From: Okapia johnstoni
Lineage: Eukaryota; Chordata; Mammalia; Artiodactyla; Giraffidae
DNA length: 64,000 nt
Reading direction: 5' to 3'
NCBI GenBank assembly: GCA_024291935.2
Contig: CM044309.1
Coordinates: 96,435,628-96,499,627 of the forward strand
The translations under genes and the position numbers were made by a program. Position 1 is the stretch's first letter; each line of letters begins with the position of its first letter. Of the stretch, positions 1 through 13,800 are shown one piece after another. The notes below the pieces were generated by a model. The model did not search any database, had not been told where the DNA came from, and was given only the letters and a program-made list of their open reading frames with translations.

Positions 1-1183
1 ATTGACCTTGTAAAGACTCAGCTAAGACAATAATGTTAATAAGAGGTAGGGTGCTCTCAATGGGATAAAGGATGAGGACCTTGAATGATCAGGAATGATT
101 TGAAGAACTGCACTGCCATCAGGGTAACACACGTGAAATGACATATTCTAAGCCGCCACTAACCTAACATGGTTATACTCAAGGATTAAATTGTGGTAGC
201 AGCTTCCTTTAAAAGGAGTGAGGCTTAATAAAATTAAGTTCCTGATAATCTCTTTCTATATCCCTTTTTGACCTGAAACACAGCATATAATACATATTCA
301 CAAATTTCACGATGTGTTGCTCTATTCAGAGGCCTCTTTTGCTTGTGAGAAAAGCCATATTTTGTATTCCTAGGAAGTCTGTAGACATTGTTAACATGAT
401 AAATATCACTACACGTCATATGTAAGTTACATCTACCTACTAACATTTAAAAAATAAAGAATAATTTTCAAAGACTATTAACACAGGATTGTTGTTTTTG
501 ATAAGTGTAGGGAGGGGCTTAATGTAAAATATTTTCTTTAGGTAGATCCTTTCAAGATGATTTAAAAAAACACAAAAATATTTACACCATACTGAACTTT
601 CCTAAATTTCCTATGATACTTCTATTTCAAAACTGTCTTATTGTGAGAGTATGAGGAGTATAGATGCAGCAAGTTTAATGTGTAAACCAATACCCTTAGC
701 TTGAGCAAAAGATGTCCCTAGGGTCTCCCAACACCAAGAAGATGGCAGAAGTTCAAATGCAACTATTTTCTTTTTCCCAAGCAGCTCAAAATGCTTTAGC
801 AAAGACTTTATGATTCTTACATCATTACTAATGATGTAAGCAAAGGTGAAAAATTCAAGAACTGAGGGTCTTGACTCCAAGTCCTTAATCCACTAAAACA
901 CACTGCATTTGAAGTTTAAAAATTATTAGGAACTTTCCCCACTGCATATGGTCTTAAGATATTTTGGAAAACATTTAAGATCTACTAGGACTTGAATTTG
1001 AGAAGTGAGAGTGACCACAAATCCAGTGTGGAGATATAAACTAGACAATTTAGACTGTAATCACGACCAGTTGATGAAAGAGTAGCAAATAAGTGCCAAA
1101 TCAGACCAATACTGTGAGATTTGCTGTGCTATTTTGAATAATTTGGTTCAAGTATCTGTATTTGGCCAGTATGTAATTCCAGT
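1..1183 (-). other. DSG3: DSG3 3' UTR and/or downstream flank
   Basis: AT-rich sequence directly after the DSG3 stop codon in transcript direction. Human DSG3 has a 3' UTR of over 2 kb, so the transcript probably runs off the window edge. I see no AATAAA on the minus strand here. One weak ATTAAA-type hexamer lies near 671-676. No SINE is recognisable. Confidence 0.55.
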
Positions 1184-1807
1184 TCACTCTGTCAGACGGG
1201 AACAAGGATCTTCTGTAAAGATCTTACTGCCTGATCCTCGTAGCTCTGTAGGACCATGTAGGTTGCCAGTAATACTAGGAATGGGACAAATCACTCTTTC
1301 CGTCACTATCACATTTTGCGTGAGAAATGGATCAAAAACGGCAGCGGGAGGTTGCACAAGGGAACCAGAAGAAGCCGAGTAAGTCTCCGTTACCAGATAG
1401 CTACCATGCTGCAAAGGGTCAGCGATGGGAACAGCGGGCTGAAGGACAGAGCTGGAAGCAGACAGCACAGATGCTCCCTGGCTGCCTGACAAAGTCTGGT
1501 ACCTAACAGACTCTGACTGCTGGACTTGCACGTGTTGGCCACAGGCATCAACCCTAGAACCGCTGTCTTTGGTAGGCAGCTGAGAGCTTTTGGTTTCATC
1601 ATCCATCCCGAGGCTTATCTCGGCCAGCTTTTTAAACTTGGGGCCGAGGGAGTCCAAGAAGCTCTCGTCAAAATCGTCGGCAATAAAACTGCAACAACCC
1701 AGGGAGCCGACGGGAGAACTGGGAGCATCGATTCCTTCGTTATCATAGATCAACAAGCAGTCATTTGCTTCCTGGCCGTCGTCTTCGTCTGCACAGGCAA
1801 ATGCTTT
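1184..1807 (-). CDS. DSG3: DSG3 terminal coding exon 16
   Basis: 624 nt, residues 782-988 plus stop. Starts [20 protein letters not shown], the intracellular cadherin-like segment that binds plakoglobin. A linker and desmoglein repeats follow (LVTETYS..., [14 protein letters not shown]), ending [10 protein letters not shown]. The last two residues differ slightly from human. Acceptor TTTAG. Confidence 0.97.
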   Translation of the reverse strand, partial: KAFACADEDDGQEANDCLLIYDNEGIDAPSSPVGSLGCCSFIADDFDESFLDSLGPKFKKLAEISLGMDDETKSSQLPTKDSGSRVDACGQHVQVQQSESVRYQTLSGSQGASVLSASSSVLQPAVPIADPLQHGSYLVTETYSASSGSLVQPPAAVFDPFLTQNVIVTERVICPIPSITGNLHGPTELRGSGSKIFTEDPCSRLTE

Positions 1808-4800
1808 CTAAAGGTGGAGAGAAGAGGAGAAAAGGAACTGTAAGAGACACTCAGTGGAAGGATGTAATACCTTTCGTAGAACTCAATGTTTGATCCTGAC
1901 TGTGTGATTGAGGTAATCCATCGAAGTCATATACGGGTGTGAGAGTTGGACCATAAGGAAGGCTGAGCGCCAAAGAATGGATGCTTTCTAATTGAGGTGC
2001 TAGAGAAGACTCTTGTGAGTCCCTTGCACAGCAAGGAGATCAAACCAGTCAATCCTAAAGGAAATCAACCTCGGATATTCACTGGAAAGACTGATGCTGA
2101 AGCTGAAGCTCTTTGGCCACATGATGCAAAGAACCAGCTCACTGGAAAAAACCCTGATGCTGGGAAAGATTGAGGGCAGGAGAAGGGGGTGACAGAGGAT
2201 GAGATGGTTGGATGGCATCACTGACTCAGTGGACATGAGTTTGAGCAAAATCAGGGAGATAGTGATGGACAGGGAAGCCTGGCATGCTGCAGTCCATGGG
2301 GTTCCAAAGAGTCGGATACGACCTATTGACTGAACAGCAACAACAATAGAAGTAAGGGCATACTCCATATCAGCAATCTTGTTACCGAAGTTATCTGTAT
2401 TTGGAGAATGATGCAACTGACAGTCCTTCAAACTTGAGTCTGCCGTAGGCTCATATTTGAACTCTTGAGTTTTAAGACTTGCATTGACATGGACTTAGCC
2501 ATACAGAGCAAATGTGTACGGAGCCTGGAGGTTATTTGCTGGGCCAAGTGTGAGGGTCCCTGTGTGTGCTTGGGTTACTGCAGGTCATCGTGTGGGGCAG
2601 AGAGCAGGCATTCTCACCATCTGAGGCAGCTCTCACCAGCCTGGGGCCTTGGCCAAGACACCGTAACCCTTGTGAGGGTCTGACCCCTAACTGGGAGTCT
2701 GATCCTTGCTGTCAGTCTGTCCTCAAACACTGTCAGCCTTCATCTGCTTGGCCACCAGGCCAAAAGCCATCGCTTATAGCTCTGATAGCAAAGCTGTATG
2801 TGAGATGTGTTCTAGTGATGCACCAACCAGGAGGCAAGCTACCTGCCTCCCGATGTCCTCTCTGTCCTTACACCCCTGTCCCTTTGTAGATTCTCTGCTT
2901 CCTGACACTTCACCTCATCTTGGACCACAAATCTTGTTTCCCCTTTTATGTTTAGGTCACTAATGTTTCTTCAACATTTTTGGACATGGACTCCTTGACA
3001 ATGTGAAGAATATTATAACCCTCTCGGAAAAAATGTATGCTGATGTATTCTGACAGACTTCATGGTACAGGAAATGAGAAATAAACTGCTTTGTGTGTCT
3101 AAAGAGGATGCCGCTGATCTGAAAAGCAAAGGGTTTTGCTTTCTGTTGTTATCCCAGTGGGAGGAATGAGGTGCCATATTCTCTCATTTTGTGTCTACCC
3201 ATCCCTTCTTTCTTGTGACCAGTAGCCGGATTTTGGCAGCCACCTTAGGTTATCCTTGTTATTTTAACAAGGAGCCTTTACCGCTTTTTTCTTGTCTTAC
3301 CCAGCTGCAAAAGAACTGAACTCTGAAACTGAAGTACAGTCAAGTAGAAAGATCTCTAATGTAAACAAGATAACAAAGCCGCAGAGTTTTCCACCAGATT
3401 ACCTGAGAAAAGTAGGAGTCCAGGAATTTCATGTTTATTGCCCCTTCCCCAAAGTCCCTGTTGGTTCCTCCCGTGGAATGCCTTGTTCTCATCGTCCCGG
3501 ACTGCCCCGCGGAAAAGTTGCTCAGACCAGCGGTTGCTCCGAACCCCGCGGCACCCCCAGATCCTGCAGCTGCTCCAAGCTTGGTGGTCAGTTCCATTCC
3601 CGAAGCTCCTTCTACCATTGTCCCTCCAGCATATGTATTCGTACAGACTTCTAAAAACAGGGGAGAAAGTGATGTAACATCTCATGCTGTGATTTTTTTT
3701 TTTTTTACTGATCTTCGATATCCAAGAGCACCTGCCAAGTAAAGCCAGCATGTGGGAGAAAATACGATTTTATGACTCAAGGTGAGAAGAACACCCCACA
3801 GTCTGTAATGTGAGAGTAACAGAGGAGGTGAGGGAGTAACAGAGGGTATTAACATGAAATAGCTCTGAAAACATACCAATTAAAAAAATAAAATGAAATA
3901 GATTTTCAGTGACAACAGCCAGAAGTGGAAAAGTATAAATGATTCAGCACACAGCCATGGAAAGCTTCTAATGCGATGCTTGTTTTCAGGAAAAAAGAAG
4001 TTGTAATTTAGCTGTCAAATTGGCTCAATATGGAAACCAAAGAGGAAACACACATAATGTAATCATGCAAATCAGCCAATGCTAATTAGGTGTCTTAGTG
4101 CCTAATGAAAATTTAATGAGCTGTGACTATTCTGCCCGGTACCTTTGCCCTGCATTTTCACAGAAAGCTATTTTTCCTAGAGAATTCAAAATATTGTTTT
4201 TGTGATGTAACGGGAGAAGCAAATAAGGATTAAAGTGAAATGAAGTCGCTCAGTCATTTCCGACTCTTAATGACCCCATGGTCTGCAGCCTACCAGGCTC
4301 CTCCGTCCATGGGATTTTCCAGGCAAGAGTACTGGAGTGGGGTGCCATTGCCTTCTCCTAAAATAAGGATTAAGGTAGCTGATAAAGACAGATAGTTACA
4401 TTTTGAGGGAAATCTTACCTAGAGTTTTCAGGCTGGACATTTAAAAGCAATCTATTGCTAAGCATGGAATTAAGAAAAATTTGAATATTAGGCATTAGAT
4501 CTTATTGTTCTATAGGCTTCCCAGGTGGCGCTAGTGGTAAAGAATGTGCCTGCCAATGCAAGATACATAGGAGATTTGGGACATAGTAGGAGGCGGGGCT
4601 AAGATGGTGGAGGAATAGGACGGGGAGACCACTCTCTCCCCCACAAATTTATCGAAAGAACATCTGAACGCTGAGCAAATTTCACAAAACTGCTTCTGAA
4701 CGCTGGCAGAGGACATCAGACATCCAGAAAGTCAACGCATTATCTTCAGAAGGAGGGAACCTCTATCTCCCACCCTCCTCCTTCTCTTCTCAACCCAATT

Positions 4801-7800
4801 CTGTGAATCTCTGAGGGTGTTCTGGGTACCGGAGAACACTTCGGGAACAGAATACTGCCCAGATCTCTCTCTCCCCTCTTGATTCCTCCCTTTCTACTCA
4901 TCCCCACCTCTATTGCCTTCCTCCCCCCTCTCTATGTATCTCTGTGAACCTCTCTGAGGGTTCCAGACTGTGGAGAGCACAGAGGGAAGTGCTTACTGGC
5001 TAGACTGCTCTCTCCACGTTTGAGTCCCCCTCTTCTCCTCCTGGTCACCTCAACCTCCCCCCCTTCACCTCTCCATGTAACTCAGTGAACCTCTCTGGGT
5101 ATCCCTCACTGTGGAGAATCTTTTCACCATTAACCTAAAAGTTTTATTATTGATGCTGTATGGATGGAGAAGTCTTGAGGCTACTGCAAGAATAAGACTG
5201 AAAGCCAGAGGAAACATTAATTAATAAGAGATCATCCAATAGCCTCCACATATACACTAAAACCAAGCTCCACCCAAGAGCCAATAAGTCCCAGAGCAAG
5301 ACATTCCACGCAAATTCTCCAGCAACGCAGGAACATAGCCCTGAGCATCAATATACAGGCTGCCCAGAGGCACACCAAATCCATAGACATCTCAAAACTC
5401 AATACTGGACACTCCATTGCACTCTAGAGAGAAGAAATCCAGCTCCACCCACCAGAACACCGACACAAGCTCCCCCAACCAGGAAAACTTGACAAGCCAC
5501 CCGTCCAACCCCACCCACAGTGAGGAACCTCCACAATAACGAGGAACTTCAAACTACCAGAATACAGAAAGGCCACACCTAACACAGCAATCTAAACAAG
5601 ATGAAAAGGCAGAGAAATACTCAGCAAGTAAAGGAAAATGAGAAATGCCCACCAAACCAAACAAAAGAGGAGGAGATAGGGAATCTATCTGAAAAAGAAT
5701 TTAGAATAATGATAGTAAAAATGATCCAAAATATTGAAAATAAAATGGAGTTACAGATAAATAGCCTGGAGACAAGGATTGAGAAGAAGCAAGAAATGTT
5801 TATCAAGGACCTAGAAGAAATAAAAAGGAGTCAATATATAATGAATAATGAAATAAAGGAGATAAAAGACACGCTGGAGGGAACCAACAGTAGAATAACG
5901 GAGGCAGAAGATAGGATAAGTGAGGAAGAAGATAGAATGGTGGAAATAAACGAAGCAGAGAGGAAAAAAGAAAAAAGAATCAAAAGAAATGAGGAAAACC
6001 TCAGGGACCTCTGGGACAATATGAAATGCCCCAACATTCGAATCATAGGAGTCCCAGAAGAAGAAGATAAAAGGAAAGGCCATGAAAAAATACTCGAAGA
6101 TACATAGGAGATTTGGGTTTGATTGAAGTGACTTAGCATGTCTGTTGTTCTAGTTTATACCTTAGTGTGGCACTGAGATAAGATGAATAAAATAGTTGAT
6201 TGGTAAACTAAAGAAAGAAATAATTTCACCCATATGGCAACACAAGCAATCCTTGTCCCATTACGATTAAATATTGTTGTTGTTTAGTTGCTCAGTCGCA
6301 TCCAATTCTTTTGCGATCCCATGGACTGTAGCCCACCAGGCTCCTCTGTCCATAGGATTTTCCAGGGAAGAATACTGAGTGGGTTGTCATTTCCTGCTCC
6401 AGGGGATCTTCCTGACCCAGGGATCGAACCCTCATCTCCTGCATTGGCAAGCCGATTCTTTACCACTGAGCCACCAGGGAAACCCATGATTAAATACAAA
6501 AATTGGTTATTGAATTGAAATCAGGTTCCTGTTCTTGGGAAGAAAGAAGGGCAACAAGATCTAGGAGGGGCACACCTGACACTTTAACTGCTGCTGCTGC
6601 TGCTGCTGCTGCTAAGTGACTTCAGTCGTGTCCGACTCTGTGCGACCCCATAGATGGCAGCCCACCAGGCTCCCCCGTCCCTGGGATTTCCCAGGCAAGA
6701 ACACTGGAGTGGGTTGCCATTTCCTTTTCCAATACATGAAAGTGAAAAGTGAAAGTGAAGTCGCTCAGTCGTGTCTGACTCTTCAAGACCCCATGGACTG
6801 CAGCCTACCAGGCTCCACCGTCCATGGGATTTTCCAGGCGAGAGTACTGGAGTGGGGTGCCATTGCCCTCTCCTACTTTAACTGCAAATATTACCAATGT
6901 TAACAGGCAGAGTTGGATGGTGGGTACAGAGTGTGTTTTATATTTTCCTTTACATTTTTCTATATATGTAAAATCCTTAGCTTATTAAAAAATTAGTAAT
7001 CAACTATCAGAGAGCTATACTTCAGTTTACTGAAGTTTGGAGCAGTGTAACAAATCTGCTAGTAAAGATGGTGACATCAGTAGATAAATGAACTTACTGA
7101 AGTCAGAACTAGGTCACAAAATTGACTGCTATACTAACAGTAAACCGATTCATTGAAACCCTGCTTCAGTGGTAACATCTCTCAGTATGTGCACAAATTA
7201 TTAAGAATTTAGAACATTTCTTAGTTTTTAATATTTCTTATTTAACCCATTGTTCCTTTCAAAAATAAATTTGATGTTCACTTACCAGAGTTTTCCATGA
7301 AATCAACTCCATTGACAGTTATAGGTGGTACACTGATATTTGTGATTTCCTGCAAACAATATGCAAAAAATTCATTCAAAAATTAACCAGATTTCACCAA
7401 TATAAGTGAAATACACTCCCTTTTAAATGGAGACATTACAAGAATTCCAAATTCTTGCAGGAGTAACCATTTTTATGATTTGACATCTGAAGAGCTAATA
7501 TCCTAAAAGGCTCCATTCATTTCAGCACTGACTCTCATAGGTCCTTGATGGTCAGGAGTCTTATTTTTTATACCCCATTACCCCCTTTTCTATCTAGTAT
7601 GTAAATTGAATTTTGCTCTGTATGAGTGAAGTAAATGTTTTACAAAGTGGATCCTCACCTTGTCTTCAGGTTGGGCTCCTTCTATTCCCCACGGGTGAAT
7701 TGTTCCTTCTGAACCATCCGGCACTGGGACAAATCCACCAGTCACTCCCCCAATAGGACCTGCCCCACAGTCACAGGTCAGCAGCAGGAGGAGGGCCACT

Positions 7801-10800
7801 AGTATGAAGGAAAACAAAATATCAGAACATTTGAATCACTTGGAAATGATTTGACAGGGCAATTGTTGGAAACATTACAAAGAAATACAGTATTTTTAAT
7901 GCTTCTGGAAAATCTAATCAAAAGCAAAATTAGTTTCTACAAGATAAAATTTGATAAACTAAGCATACTAAAATTTCACATGATTATGAAACTGAAGGAG
8001 ACAGATCAGATTATTCTTGTGACCCCTATATTTTCTTAAAAGAGGCACTGTTTGATGAATGATAAAAGTGGTCATTCATTTCCTCATTTATTTTCTATAA
8101 TATATTTTTATTAATGCTTTTATTTGTGCATATTGAGGCTCAGTATATGATGTTGGGTGAATACACACCTGAATAGTCAAGATTTTAGGTGAGCATTATA
8201 ATGATATGGTAATCTGACCTCTAAACATCTTATAGAACAGCCATTAACCTGCAAACTCCCTCTGCAACTGATGACCTAATATCATTACACTCTTAATGGT
8301 GACTTAGGAATCCTTAGCTTGGAGGGTAATCCTTACCCTCCCTTATCCTTAGCAGGTAATCCTTCCTGCCTGGGTAATTATCATTCATTCTTTCTGTGCA
8401 GATAGCTCACATCTTGGCAATAAAGATTAGCATCATTTTCAGGCTAATAGGCCAAGAAAGAAATGAAACACTTCCCAGGCTGGGTGGTCAATGACCCCAC
8501 CTCCACCTCTGCCCTGCATGCTGGAGGTTCATATACCACTGAGTTCGAGTCCAACTCATGCGATCCCATGGACTGTATGTAGCCTCCTAGGCTCCTCTGT
8601 CCATAGGAGCCTGCAGGTGAGAATACTGGAGTGGATTGCCATTTCCTTCTCTAGAGGATCTTTCCAACCCAGGAATCTAACCTGGGTCTCCTGCATTGCA
8701 GTCAGATTCTTTACTGACTGAGCTATGAGGGAAGTCCTGCCCTGCAGACGGAGGGCACTAAATCCTAGTTTGAATTCTTTCACTTACTGGCAGCTTAGTG
8801 AGGGGTTTAAGAGTATATAGCCTCTGGAGTCAGTCTTCTAGGGTTTGAATTTTGGCTTCACCATTCACCAGCTGGACAAATTACATCATCTTTTCTTGCC
8901 TCTATTAACTATTTGAAGAATGGGAGAATATATAGTATCATAGATTGTTGTGAGGATTATGAGTTAATGGAGATAAAGGATGGTACTCAGTGCCATGAGG
9001 ACTCCCCAGTATTGTTTGAATGAGCTACATCAGTTATACAAATTAGGTCAGTTACATATATATATACACACACATATATATGTAAATATATGATGAAAAA
9101 ATTAGGCCAAGTATATAAAATAAAATAAGTTGGACAAAGCACATTTTCTCAGAATTTAACATAATGATATGAGTGATACTTCTAAAGGCTTTCTTTATTG
9201 CCATTCTCAATTCTATGACTTAAGTAAATGTATGGGAAGGGTTGAATAGTTTAAGTGGGCAAATTAGTTTTGAAAAGTGATGAATATATATATGTATGGT
9301 CAGTGTTTTTAGATGAGTATAACAGTCTTTTAGAAATCTTGTTGATCATTGTATGTACAATATGTATTCGATTTTTATATACACATCTATAGAAAGTTTT
9401 TCAAAGTGTTGATTGTGTTTCCACAGAAACATGTTTATGTTCTGTCCACAAAATTCAAGATATGATCTTTTGCAAATGGTAGGATCACATGAAGCAAATA
9501 TGACTGTGGGAATAACACAGTATATTTCCTCAGACTGCCATCCTGAGCCACAATCCCAAATGCACAGTAGTCTAGAGGATATATCTATACCTCAAAATTC
9601 AACATTTCAAAATCAGATTTATGATTGCCACCCTAATCTGCACTTTGTCTGATATTTTCAATTTCATTTAATGGTTTCAGTAGCAACTGAATTCAGTGGT
9701 TCATCTGGACTTCTCATCCATTCATTCTGTCCATTAGTCTCCAGATCGTCTCCATTTACTGCAACTGTGCTTCCCATACCTATTCGTTACTTTCCAGTCT
9801 TATGCCGGGGCTCAAAACCTGGCCTCCATCATCCTGTGTGAGCTGTAATATTACAGTAACCTCCTAACTGTTCTTCCCTTTTTAATTTGCGGTACACACT
9901 GCTGTCAGTGTTATCTTTCTAAAATACAAATAAGATCATGTTGGTCTTTTATTCACGTATTCTCAGCAATTCTCCCTCTCGGAATGGAACTTGTCTTATG
10001 TCCCTGGGTATGGTCCAGTGTCTCCTAGTTTACAGTCTATGGGAACTTGAATAGACTTTGTATCCTATTATTGTGTGAAAGTTGTATAAATCTTAATTAT
10101 GTTGAGTTGGTTCATAGTGCTTTTCAGGTCTACTCTATCCTTCTACATTTCTGTACATTCTGTTAGTTTTTGAGAGTTTGATATTGCAACTCTAAAAATC
10201 TTCATTTACCTACTAAAAAATAATTGTCATATGTAGTGGAACTGTAATAACTTTGTATTTTCCAACTCTCTCCTGTTAATGTGTTATCATAATTTCATAA
10301 TTTAAAAATATAAGGAAGAAAGAGAAAAAAATACATGTATGTAAATTCCCTAAATGTGTTCAGTAAACGTCATCATATTAAGTTTGAGCCTTAAAGGAGT
10401 GTATTTTCAGGTGAAAAGCTGTTTTGAGGAAATTCTGGATTAAGCAACAACTTCTCAGAGTGCGATATATTTATCTGCATTGTAAAGCTCAAAGCTTATA
10501 CTATCTTAGAATTTTTCCTAAATTTTTTCGGTCAGGACTCTATTGTATTTTGGAATTTCATGAGACTTGTAGAGGGAAAAGACATTTTAGAAAGTGCTGC
10601 AATCCTGAATAAAGTCATTATTTTGACCATGAACATCACAGGCAGTGTGTAGACTATCCATGCTTTCTTTTCACCTTTCTTTGATTCTCTGTTGCTGGTT
10701 TCTGTATGTCTAACATACACGACTTGCTCTGCTGTATTATAAATATAGATTGTTGGCAAGTCACATGTTAACTTTAAACATTTCTGGTTCTTCCTGAAAA

Positions 10801-13800
10801 TGTCAGCGCGCCGCCCTGCCCCCACCTCACCCCGTGAGCTCTGCCTCTAAACCAACTGCAGAGATGCTTTGTCCATGCACATGCTACCATCCGGGGGCGC
10901 CCGGAGAATGCCCTGGTATACTCACACAGCAGCAGCAAAAGACCGAGGAATAGCAGGCCGATGGCGGCAGCCCCCATCCTCCCAGACACCTCTTCAGTAT
11001 TAGGGATGTTGGTCGGATACACACTTCGACACATGTCCCTGTAGTCACACTCACAGACTTCCAGGGTCAAGCTCTCTGGTGTCTCGCACCGCCTGCCCTC
11101 ACTGTCCGTGACCACGACGGAGATTCTGTACACTCCGGGAGAGACTGGCTGTGGGGCTGTGAGGGTTGCAGACCGAGCTGTAGGGGAACCGTCAAACACA
11201 TCAGCAGTAGGACAAGGTGTCTCTGTCTCTTAAAACTACTTGTTCTTTTGGGTGAACAGGGCCACAGTTGACACATCACTGTCACAAATAGTAGCGTGAG
11301 ACTGGAGCAGTTATGAGGGGTGTTGGGGTTCAGTTGGGTATACATTATTTCAGAAAAGAGCAAGAGATAGATGAGGTCATTTACAAAGGACTTGAAGTGG
11401 CCTGATGGTCACTTTTGTTGTTTTTTAGTTGCTAAGTCATGTCCAACTCTTTTGCTACAGAGGAGCCTGGACAGAGGAACCTGGCAGCCTACCGTTCATG
11501 GGATTTCCCAAGCAAGAATACTGGAGTAGGTTACCATTTACTTCTCCAGGGGATCTTCCCAATCCAGGGATTGAACCTGTGTCTCCTGCTTGGCAGGCAG
11601 GTTCTTTACCACTGAGCCACCTGGGAAGCCCTGCTGGTCACTATGAAATCCAAAAAGAGAGAAGATTCTTATTATGTCTAATGGCTTTTTCTATGAGACT
11701 CCTGGAAAACATAGGAAATGTGAAATTAGCATGGTAAAAGTTAGGAGAAAAGTAAGGATGGATTAACTCTTGTCCATTGGCTAATGAGTTTGAGAATTTC
11801 AGCCTACCATGCTTTCAAGATTCCTGACTAGTGACAGACTAGGGACAGCCTTGAGCAGGCTGACCCCTCCAGTACTTCATGTCTACTGACAGCCTGGCCA
11901 GTTAGGAAAAGTTTATGTATTTAGAAATCTAAACAGCTCAGCAGTAAAATAGGTGCCTGACTGTAATCTTTTCATTATTTATTTATTTTTGTTATACTGA
12001 AGAGATACAGATAAAAATTGAAAATATAAAAAATATCCAATAATTAGAGTCCACATGAGAAAAACAGAAAATTTTAAATAGTGCTAATATCTTATATTGT
12101 TTCTTTTCTGAAGACAGAAGAAATTCATGAGGATAGGACATCATCTTCATTGCAAAGAATTTTTAAAATTACTCTTGGAAAGGACCTGCTCCCAAATGGA
12201 CTCTCTCTCAACCTTCTGGAAATATAAAGAAGCAGCAGTTTTCATTTGTGGAAGCAGCTTTACAATTACTCACCATCTGTTCCTATGATACTCCACGCAA
12301 CTGGAAGTTTTACGCTTTGCTCTTGCACCGAAAATTCGTAGGGGCCAGCATATTTATCCCTTTCCAGTGGTAAAGCTCTGATAACCACGGAAAGTGATGA
12401 ACTACAGACTACTTCCTTTTCCAGGGAAATTGTTGGACAGTTTTCATTAAAGTCAGGTACTTGGACATATACGGTGCCTGTAGAAGTTTTACCGGTGTTT
12501 TCTATAAGAATAACATTTTAGAGTTAGAGAACTATACAGAGCAAGTTGTGCAAAATAAAGAAACAAATAAGTAAGCCCTTAAAATTTCTCTCACATGCAT
12601 GGACTTCTCTGGTGGCACAGTGGATAAGAATCCACCTGCCAGCACAGGGGACATGGGTTTGATCACTGGTCCGGGAAGATACCACATGCTGTGGAGTAAC
12701 TAAGCCCGTGCACCTCAACTACTAAGCCTGTGCTCTAGTGCCTGTGAGTTGCAACTGCTGAGCCCACATGCTACAACTACTGAAGCCGAGAGCCTGTGCT
12801 CTGCAACAAGGGAAGCCACCACAATGAAAATCCTGTGCACCACAAGTAGAGAGTAGCCCCCGCTTGCTGCAACTAGAGAAAGCCTGAATACAGCAAAGAC
12901 GACCCAGTGCAACCCAAAATAAATAAATAAATATTAGAGAAAAATTATCTCACATGCACCAGATTAGTGTATGTACTCATGAGATTGTGTCTGTTATTCC
13001 TACAAATAAAAAGATGTCACCCAATTTCTGTACCTTGTTAAAAGGAAATCTAATTATCAGCTTGGCTGCTGTCTTTAATTAGTAGCTTGTTGTTGTTGTT
13101 CAGTCACTAAGTCATGTCTGACTCTATGCGACCCCATGGACTGTAGCCCACCTGTCTTCTCTGTCTATGGGATTCTCCAGGCAGGAATACTGGAGTGGAT
13201 TGCCATTTCATTCTCCAGGGGATCTTCCTGACACACAGATGGAATCCTGCATTAGCAGGTGGATTCTTTACCTCTGAGCCATCTTAATTAGTATCATCAG
13301 CTATTAATTCAATATGATTGGAACCAAGACCTATAAGGTGATAAATTCACTGATTATGAATGAAATCAACATGCAAATAATAGTTTTCTTAAATATATTC
13401 TACTGCATGAGCCCAGACTCTGTGGAAGATTTCTGCTTTTAAAGCTTGAGCCAAAGTATTTGGAATAAGCTATGATTTATTTTTATTACCCAAGGTATAA
13501 GATCTCTCAGTGGTGGGATTAAGAATTATTTCTGTTGTTTCCCTTAGTGCTTTTTTCTGTTTTTCCAGATAATATGATTTTTTATTTTATTTTTATGTTT
13601 GCTGAAATTGCCTTGAGTATAAATTAATTTTACACTTAGGGAAGCACATAGTCAATGTGCTTCGACCAGGTGCTTCATTCAGAAGATTTTTCGAAAGATT
13701 TTTACTGTTCTATGATATAAGCTTATAGGTCTCTATAAGTAACTCACTTTGCGTGTAAGTAACTCACAAAGGCACCTCACATTTGAGCTGAGCTTCCCTG

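Larger units (their letters stand above)
4515..6140 (+). mobile_element. Bov-tA SINE remnant split by an L1
   Basis: The SINE head (GGCTTCCCAGGTGGCGCTAG...) runs 4515-4580 and resumes at 6118 as a short tail, TGAAGTGACTTAGCATG. Most of the SINE body is missing. The gap holds the L1 at 4581-6096. In DSG3 intron 14. Confidence 0.8.

Noticed and set aside
2000..2431. 143-residue frame on the minus strand
   Set aside because: It is the reverse strand of the BovB 3' fragment at 1926-2348; the same peptide pattern recurs at 45809 and 61683 over other BovB copies.
3340..3402. Extension of DSG3 exon 15 past 3403 (VIWWKTLRL...)
   Set aside because: The frame stays open but runs past a good GTAATC donor into intron. 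The homologous proteins continue into exon 16 after FLDSYFSQ.
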